DNA of 26,410 bases, from NCBI GenBank assembly GCA_038330415.1, contig JBBQNZ010000047.1, positions 1-26,410 on the forward strand, read 5' to 3'. Under the pieces are notes generated by a model. That model had not been told where the DNA came from. It was given only the letters and a program-made list of their open reading frames with translations, and searched no databases. Shown here piece after piece: positions 22,586 to 26,410 of the stretch. Source of the stretch: Fodinibacter sp038330415. GTDB lineage: Bacteria > Actinomycetota > Actinomycetes > Actinomycetales > Dermatophilaceae. A program made the translations under genes and the position numbers. How positions within the stretch are numbered: position 1 is the first letter of the stretch; every line of letters begins with the position of its first letter.

Positions 22586-24113
22586 CGACGTCGACCGGGA
22601 TGGCCTGGTCGACGGTCAGGGCGATCAGGGAGTTGGCCGCCTCGGCGTCGCGCGCGACCTGCATGCCGGCGATGTTGACGGCGGCCTCGCCGAGCAGCTT
22701 GCCGACCGCGCCGATGACACCGGGGCGGTCGTCGTAGGCGAAGAAGGCCATGTGCACGCTGAGCGGGATCTCGAGGTCCCAGCCGTTGATGCCGATGAGC
22801 TTCTGCACCATCTTCGGCCCGGTGAGCGTGCCCGACACCGAGACCGTGGTGCCGTCGGCGAGGGTGCCCCGCAGGGTGGTGACGTTGCGGTAGTCCTCGG
22901 ACACCTCGTCGGTCACCAGGCGCGACTCGCAGCCGCGCTCCTTGGCGAGCAGCGGGGCGTTGACGTAGGTGACGGGGTCCTCGGTGACGTCGGTGAACAG
23001 GCCCTTCAGCGCCGCGAGCTCCCACACCGACACGTCGTGCAGCGTGATCTCGCCGCGCACCTCGACGTCGAGCTGAACGGGCACCGAGCCGGCGAACGCG
23101 GTGAACACCCGGCCGAGCTTCTCGACGAGGTCGATGCCGGGGCGCACCTCCTCCGCGACGGCGCCGCCGGAGACGTTCACGGCATCCGGCACGAGGTCGC
23201 CGCCGAGCGCCAGGCGCACCGACTTCGCGACGGCCACACCGGCCTTCTCCTGGGCCTCCTCGGTGGAGGCGCCGAGGTGCGGCGTGACGACCACCGACTC
23301 GTGGGCGAACAGGGGGCTGTCGGTGCACGGCTCGGTCGCGAAGACGTCGATGCCGGCGCCCGCGACGCGTCCCTCGGCGATGGCGTCGGCCAGGGCCTCC
23401 TCGTCGAGCACCCCACCGCGGGCGGCGTTGATGACGCGCACGGTCGGCTTGACCTTGGCGAGCGCCTCCTTGCCGATCAGGCCGATCGTCTCGGGGGTCT
23501 TGGGCAGGTGGATGGTGATGAAGTCGCTCTCGGCGAGCAGCTCGTCGAGGGTGACCAGCCGGGCGCCGAGCAGGCCGGCGCGCTGCACCGACACGTAGGG
23601 GTCGTAGGCGAGGATCTCGACGCCGAACCCCTTGAGCCGCTCGGCGACGAGCTGGCCGATGCGGCCGAAGCCGACGATGCCGACCTTCTTCTCGAGCAGC
23701 TCGACGCCGCCGTACTTGCTGCGCTTCCAGGCGCCGTTCTTCAGTGCCTCGTTGGCCGGCGCGATGTTGCGGGCGCAGGCGAGCAGGAGGCCGACGGCGA
23801 GCTCGGCGGCGCTGGTGATGTTGGAGGTCGGGGCGTTCACGACCATGACGCCGGCCTTGGTGGCGGTCTCGACGTCGACGTTGTCGAGCCCGACGCCGGC
23901 GCGGGCGATGACCTTGAGGTTCTTGGCGGCGGCGAGGGCCTCGGCGTCCATCTTCGTCGCCGAGCGGATGAGCACCGCGTCGACGCCGGCGAGGGCCGGC
24001 AGCAGGGCGCCGCGGTCGGCACCGTCGACGTGGCGGACCTCGAAGTCCGGGCCGAGGGCGTCGAGCGTCGCGGGTGAGAGCTCCTCGGCGATGAGGACGA
24101 CGGGCTTGGTCAC
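22527..24113 (-). CDS. serA: D-3-phosphoglycerate dehydrogenase (long form with ACT domain)
   Basis: A 528-aa NAD-dependent enzyme for the first step of serine synthesis. The catalytic domain is split around the NAD-binding fold: GFGRIG (148-153), catalytic Arg232 in NAARGGVLDEEAL, Glu261, and His279 in VTPHLGAST. An intervening allosteric substrate-binding domain (about 300-450) and a C-terminal ACT domain (about 455-528, AFFAYDDRPGVIGAVGKLLGE) give the actinobacterial long form that serine inhibits. The start is GTG at 24113 with an AGAGGGA site upstream. Placement between ilvC and leuB is the usual actinobacterial order. Confidence 0.97.
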   Translation of the reverse strand: MTKPVVLIAEELSPATLDALGPDFEVRHVDGADRGALLPALAGVDAVLIRSATKMDAEALAAAKNLKVIARAGVGLDNVDVETATKAGVMVVNAPTSNITSAAELAVGLLLACARNIAPANEALKNGAWKRSKYGGVELLEKKVGIVGFGRIGQLVAERLKGFGVEILAYDPYVSVQRAGLLGARLVTLDELLAESDFITIHLPKTPETIGLIGKEALAKVKPTVRVINAARGGVLDEEALADAIAEGRVAGAGIDVFATEPCTDSPLFAHESVVVTPHLGASTEEAQEKAGVAVAKSVRLALGGDLVPDAVNVSGGAVAEEVRPGIDLVEKLGRVFTAFAGSVPVQLDVEVRGEITLHDVSVWELAALKGLFTDVTEDPVTYVNAPLLAKERGCESRLVTDEVSEDYRNVTTLRGTLADGTTVSVSGTLTGPKMVQKLIGINGWDLEIPLSVHMAFFAYDDRPGVIGAVGKLLGEAAVNIAGMQVARDAEAANSLIALTVDQAIPVDVVTAIETKIGAETVRVVDLV

Positions 24114-24240
24114 GAAAGGTCCCTCTTTCGGTGCTGCGGTCGGTCATCGACCGGTCGGCCGGATGCCGGTGCCCGGGTGGGCAGGCCCCCCACCACAGCG
24201 GCGTCCGGGGGCCCCCGGCGCGCCGCTGGGCCGGACCCCC

Positions 24241-24284
24241 ATCCTAGGTGCGTGCCAGCATGTGGACATCGGTGCCCACGATGT
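24241..24284 (-). promoter_or_regulatory. Candidate promoter and operator upstream of serA
   Basis: TAGGAT (24241-24246) is a plausible -10, about 130 nt before the serA start. Where the -35 should be lies a 6-bp inverted repeat, ACATCG-GTGCCCA-CGATGT (24266-24284), with no good -35 hexamer. An activator- or repressor-binding site is possible. Confidence 0.35.
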
Positions 24285-24327
24285 GACCATGGCCGCACGG
24301 AGGGTGCCGTCGGCGCTGTTGCCGGGT

Positions 24328-24846
24328 TCAGGCCGGCGCAGCGGGGCCGCCGGCGCCCGGGCCGACGGGGGCGACCGGGTCCTGCGCCTTGATCGACTCA
24401 TCGAGCCACCCGGACAGCACGAAGATCGCCACGATGGCGGCGACCGCGACCACGGCCCACCACCACGACACGGCGCCCAGCCAGGCGTCCACCACGGTGA
24501 CCCCGACAGTGGTGTAGATCACTGACCACAGCGCGGCGCCCAGGGTGACGGCGGGCAGGAAGCGGCGCTGCGGCATCCGGAGCATCCCCGCCGAGGCGTT
24601 GATCGCGGTCTGCACGCCGACCGTGAGGAAGCCGAGCGTCACTGCAGGGGCGCCGAACCGCTCCACCCAGCCCTCGGCGCTCTTGACCACCCGGCTGTCG
24701 AGGTGGGCTGCGGCCCAGCGCGACCGGTTGCCGCCGGCGCGCACCCCGCGCCCAACCCAGTAGGTGCCGGTACCGCGGGCAAAGGCCCCGGCCCAGAGCA
24801 GGAGGAAGACCACCCAGACGGGCCAGCCCTCGACCAGGTCCTGCAT
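24328..24846 (-). CDS. VTT/DedA-related membrane protein
   Basis: A 172-aa integral membrane protein with helices VWVVFLLLWAGAFARGTGTYWVG, FGAPAVTLGFLTVGVQTAINASAGM, FLPAVTLGAALWSVIYTTVGVTVV and WWWAVVAVAAIVAIFVLSGWL. It has the DedA-like RFGAPAVTLGF and Gly/Pro pattern around the re-entrant region (MPQRRFLPAVTLGAALW). Proteins of this superfamily are linked to lipid-carrier or phospholipid transport and membrane homeostasis. It is shorter than classic DedA (about 200 aa). The ATG is one base after the TGA of the frameshifted upstream gene (TGAGATG), so the two are translationally coupled. Confidence 0.75.
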   Translation of the reverse strand: MQDLVEGWPVWVVFLLLWAGAFARGTGTYWVGRGVRAGGNRSRWAAAHLDSRVVKSAEGWVERFGAPAVTLGFLTVGVQTAINASAGMLRMPQRRFLPAVTLGAALWSVIYTTVGVTVVDAWLGAVSWWWAVVAVAAIVAIFVLSGWLDESIKAQDPVAPVGPGAGGPAAPA

Positions 24847-24847
24847 C

Positions 24848-25346
24848 TCACGATGGTAGGTCCGGCGGCTCCTCCAACCAGGGAGGTGTCGAAGGTGGAG
24901 CAGGCGCCACCGGGGACCGGTCAGGTGGCGTTGCCGCTGCGTACGCGGCGACGACGGACTCCGGATCGCTGACGATGACCAAGAAGCCACGGGTGGTGCG
25001 GTGCGGCTGGGTCGCGGCATCAGGTAGGGGCTGGGCACGGTCAGCAGGCCCAGCGGCCAGGGGCGGGGTCGCGCACCACGAAGGCGACGTCCCCGGCATC
25101 CACCTCGGGTGCCCACAGCAGCCGCCGGCCGAGCACGACCGCGGGCACCGCCCAGCCGAGCGCCGCGACGCCGAGGGCGGTCACGGGCAGGAGGTCTGCG
25201 GCAGCCGGCCCGGAACCGAGCTCGTGCGGCCACCAGGCCAGTGCGGCGGTCAGGAACGCCAGCGCGAAGGGCAGGAGACCGACCAGGATCAGGTCGGGAC
25301 GACGGCGGATGCCGTGGGGCCGCCGCACGAGGCGGGCCCACGGCAT
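24848..25346 (-). pseudogene. Uncharacterised small membrane protein, interrupted by a +1 frameshift
   Basis: From ATG 25346 the frame encodes RRPHGIRRRPDLILVG and two hydrophobic helices (LLPFALAFLTAALAWW and LLPVTALGVAALGWAVPAVVLG), then LLWAPEVDAGDVAFVVRDPA before an early TGA at 25041. A neighbouring frame continues with a protein-like sequence (DAATQPHRTTRGFLVIVSDPESVVAAYAA) to a TGA at 24848. Removing one C from the CCCC runs near 25070 would join them as a 165-residue protein reading RDPALAAGPADRAQP. The layout (two helices followed by a soluble part) recalls PH-like membrane proteins, but I do not recognise the family. It begins 28 nt after the ilvC stop. Confidence 0.55.
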
Positions 25347-25374
25347 CCGGTCTGGCGGGCGGACCCGCGGGAGG

Positions 25375-26406
25375 TCAGCGCGCGGCGGAGCCCTCGACGT
25401 AGTCCTGGTCGCGGTCGGAGTCGACCCAGGCCATCAGCTTGCGCAGGTCGCGGCCGGTGGCCTCGATCGGGTGCGCGGCACCCTTCGCGCGCAGCGCCTT
25501 GAACTCGGGGGCGCCGGCGTCCTGGTCGTCGATGAAGCGCTGGGCGAAGGAGCCGCTCTGGATGTCGGCAAGCACCGCCTTCATGTTGTCCTTGACGTGC
25601 GCGTCGATGACCCGCGGGCCGGAGACGTAGTCGCCGTACTCCGCGGTGTCGGAGACCGACCAGCGCTGCTTGGCGATACCGCCCTCGATCATCAGGTCGA
25701 CGATCAGCTTGAGCTCGTGCAGACACTCGAAGTAGGCGACCTCGGGCTGGTAGCCCGCCTCGGTGAGGGTCTCGAAGCCGTACATGACCAGCTGCGAGGC
25801 ACCGCCGCAGAGCACCGCCTGCTCGCCGAACAGGTCGGTCTCGGTCTCCTCGGTGAAGGTGGTGCCGATGCCGCCGGCGCGCAGGCCACCGATCGCCTTG
25901 CCGTAGGACTTCGCGAGCGCCCAGGCGCTGCCCGAGGGGTCCTGCTCGACCGCGAGGAGCACCGGCACGCCACGGCCGTCGACGAACTCGCGCCGCACGA
26001 TGTGGCCGGGGCCCTTGGGGGCGACCATGATGACGTCGCTGCCGGCCTCGGGCCGGATGTAGCCGAAGCGGATGTTGAAGCCGTGCCCGAAGAGCAGGGC
26101 GGCACCCTCGGCGAGGTGGGGCTTGATGTCGTTGGCGTAGACGGTGCGCTGCACCTGGTCGGGCGTCAGGATGACGACGAGGTCGGCCTCCTTGACGGCG
26201 TCGGCCACGGTGAGCACGCGCAGGCCCTCGGCCTCGGCCTTGGGTCGGGACTTCGAGCCCTCGGCGAGCCCGACGCGCACGTCGACCCCGGAGTCGCGCA
26301 GGTTCAGCGCGTGGGCGTGGCCCTGGCTGCCGTATCCGATGACCGCGACCTTGCGGCCCTGGATGACGGCCAGGTCGGCGTCGTCGTCGTAGAACATCTC
26401 GGCCAT
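25375..26406 (-). CDS. ilvC: Ketol-acid reductoisomerase (class I)
   Basis: A 343-aa NADPH- and Mg-dependent enzyme for the second common step of Val, Leu and Ile synthesis. It has the Rossmann motif VIGYGSQGHAHALNL (23-37), MVAPKGPGHIVRREF, DLFGEQAVLCGG with Mg ligands, and AYFECLHELKLIVDL plus AEYGDYVSGPRV in the C-terminal knotted domain, the normal length of class I. The ATG lies at 26406, 5 nt from the window edge, so the ribosome binding site and the expected upstream ilvB-ilvN genes are not visible. Confidence 0.97.
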   Translation of the reverse strand: MAEMFYDDDADLAVIQGRKVAVIGYGSQGHAHALNLRDSGVDVRVGLAEGSKSRPKAEAEGLRVLTVADAVKEADLVVILTPDQVQRTVYANDIKPHLAEGAALLFGHGFNIRFGYIRPEAGSDVIMVAPKGPGHIVRREFVDGRGVPVLLAVEQDPSGSAWALAKSYGKAIGGLRAGGIGTTFTEETETDLFGEQAVLCGGASQLVMYGFETLTEAGYQPEVAYFECLHELKLIVDLMIEGGIAKQRWSVSDTAEYGDYVSGPRVIDAHVKDNMKAVLADIQSGSFAQRFIDDQDAGAPEFKALRAKGAAHPIEATGRDLRKLMAWVDSDRDQDYVEGSAAR

Positions 26407-26410
26407 CGTG

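Overview
The window is GC-rich chromosomal DNA from an actinobacterium, most likely a Micrococcales member near the Intrasporangiaceae. That placement is an inference from base composition, protein style and gene order, not from a database search. It is mainly a housekeeping region built around branched-chain amino acid and serine synthesis, and nearly all major genes are on the minus strand.

Read along the minus strand, from right to left, it holds ilvC, a frameshifted small membrane gene, a VTT/DedA-like membrane protein, serA, then (across two plus-strand genes) leuB and ilvE. A compact GntR - glutamine-synthetase-like - aldehyde dehydrogenase - SDR - class I amidohydrolase operon follows, which looks like gamma-glutamylation catabolism of a polyamine or other amine. 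Next come a metallo-beta-lactamase-fold protein, an L,D-transpeptidase and cimA. A disturbed stretch (5.5-8.1 kb) follows, then two tandem secreted SGNH hydrolases, a fumarylacetoacetate-hydrolase-family protein, gltX, tRNA-Gln(CTG) and tRNA-Glu(CTC) with a strong terminator, and an integrase relic at the left edge. Plus-strand genes are a GT4 glycosyltransferase overlapping a DUF3995-like membrane gene, a DUF805 gene with a frameshift, and a protein of the family often labelled 3-methyladenine DNA glycosylase.

ilvC, leuB, ilvE and cimA together supply ketol-acid reductoisomerase, isopropylmalate dehydrogenase, the transaminase and the pyruvate-to-citramalate entry into isoleucine synthesis. 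serA supplies serine. gltX lies beside the two tRNA species that a non-discriminating GluRS would charge.

Two things stand out. First, cimA has a roughly 280-nt structured leader with a 14-codon leader peptide (MTFRDVATTTIIIG). It carries three consecutive Ile codons, its own GGAGG ribosome binding site, a hairpin and a U-tailed terminator, which is the layout of ribosome-mediated attenuation by isoleucine. Second, five copies of an exactly 34-bp element (GTCCC-N5-TGACCTATTGGTCGA-N4-GGGAC) cluster between 6.76 and 8.07 kb. One pair forms a long inverted repeat between convergent genes, and one copy was duplicated with the last 30 nt of cimA at an offset of exactly 500 bp. A possible second leader peptide lies upstream of leuB. 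Three genes carry frameshifts that could be decay or sequence errors.
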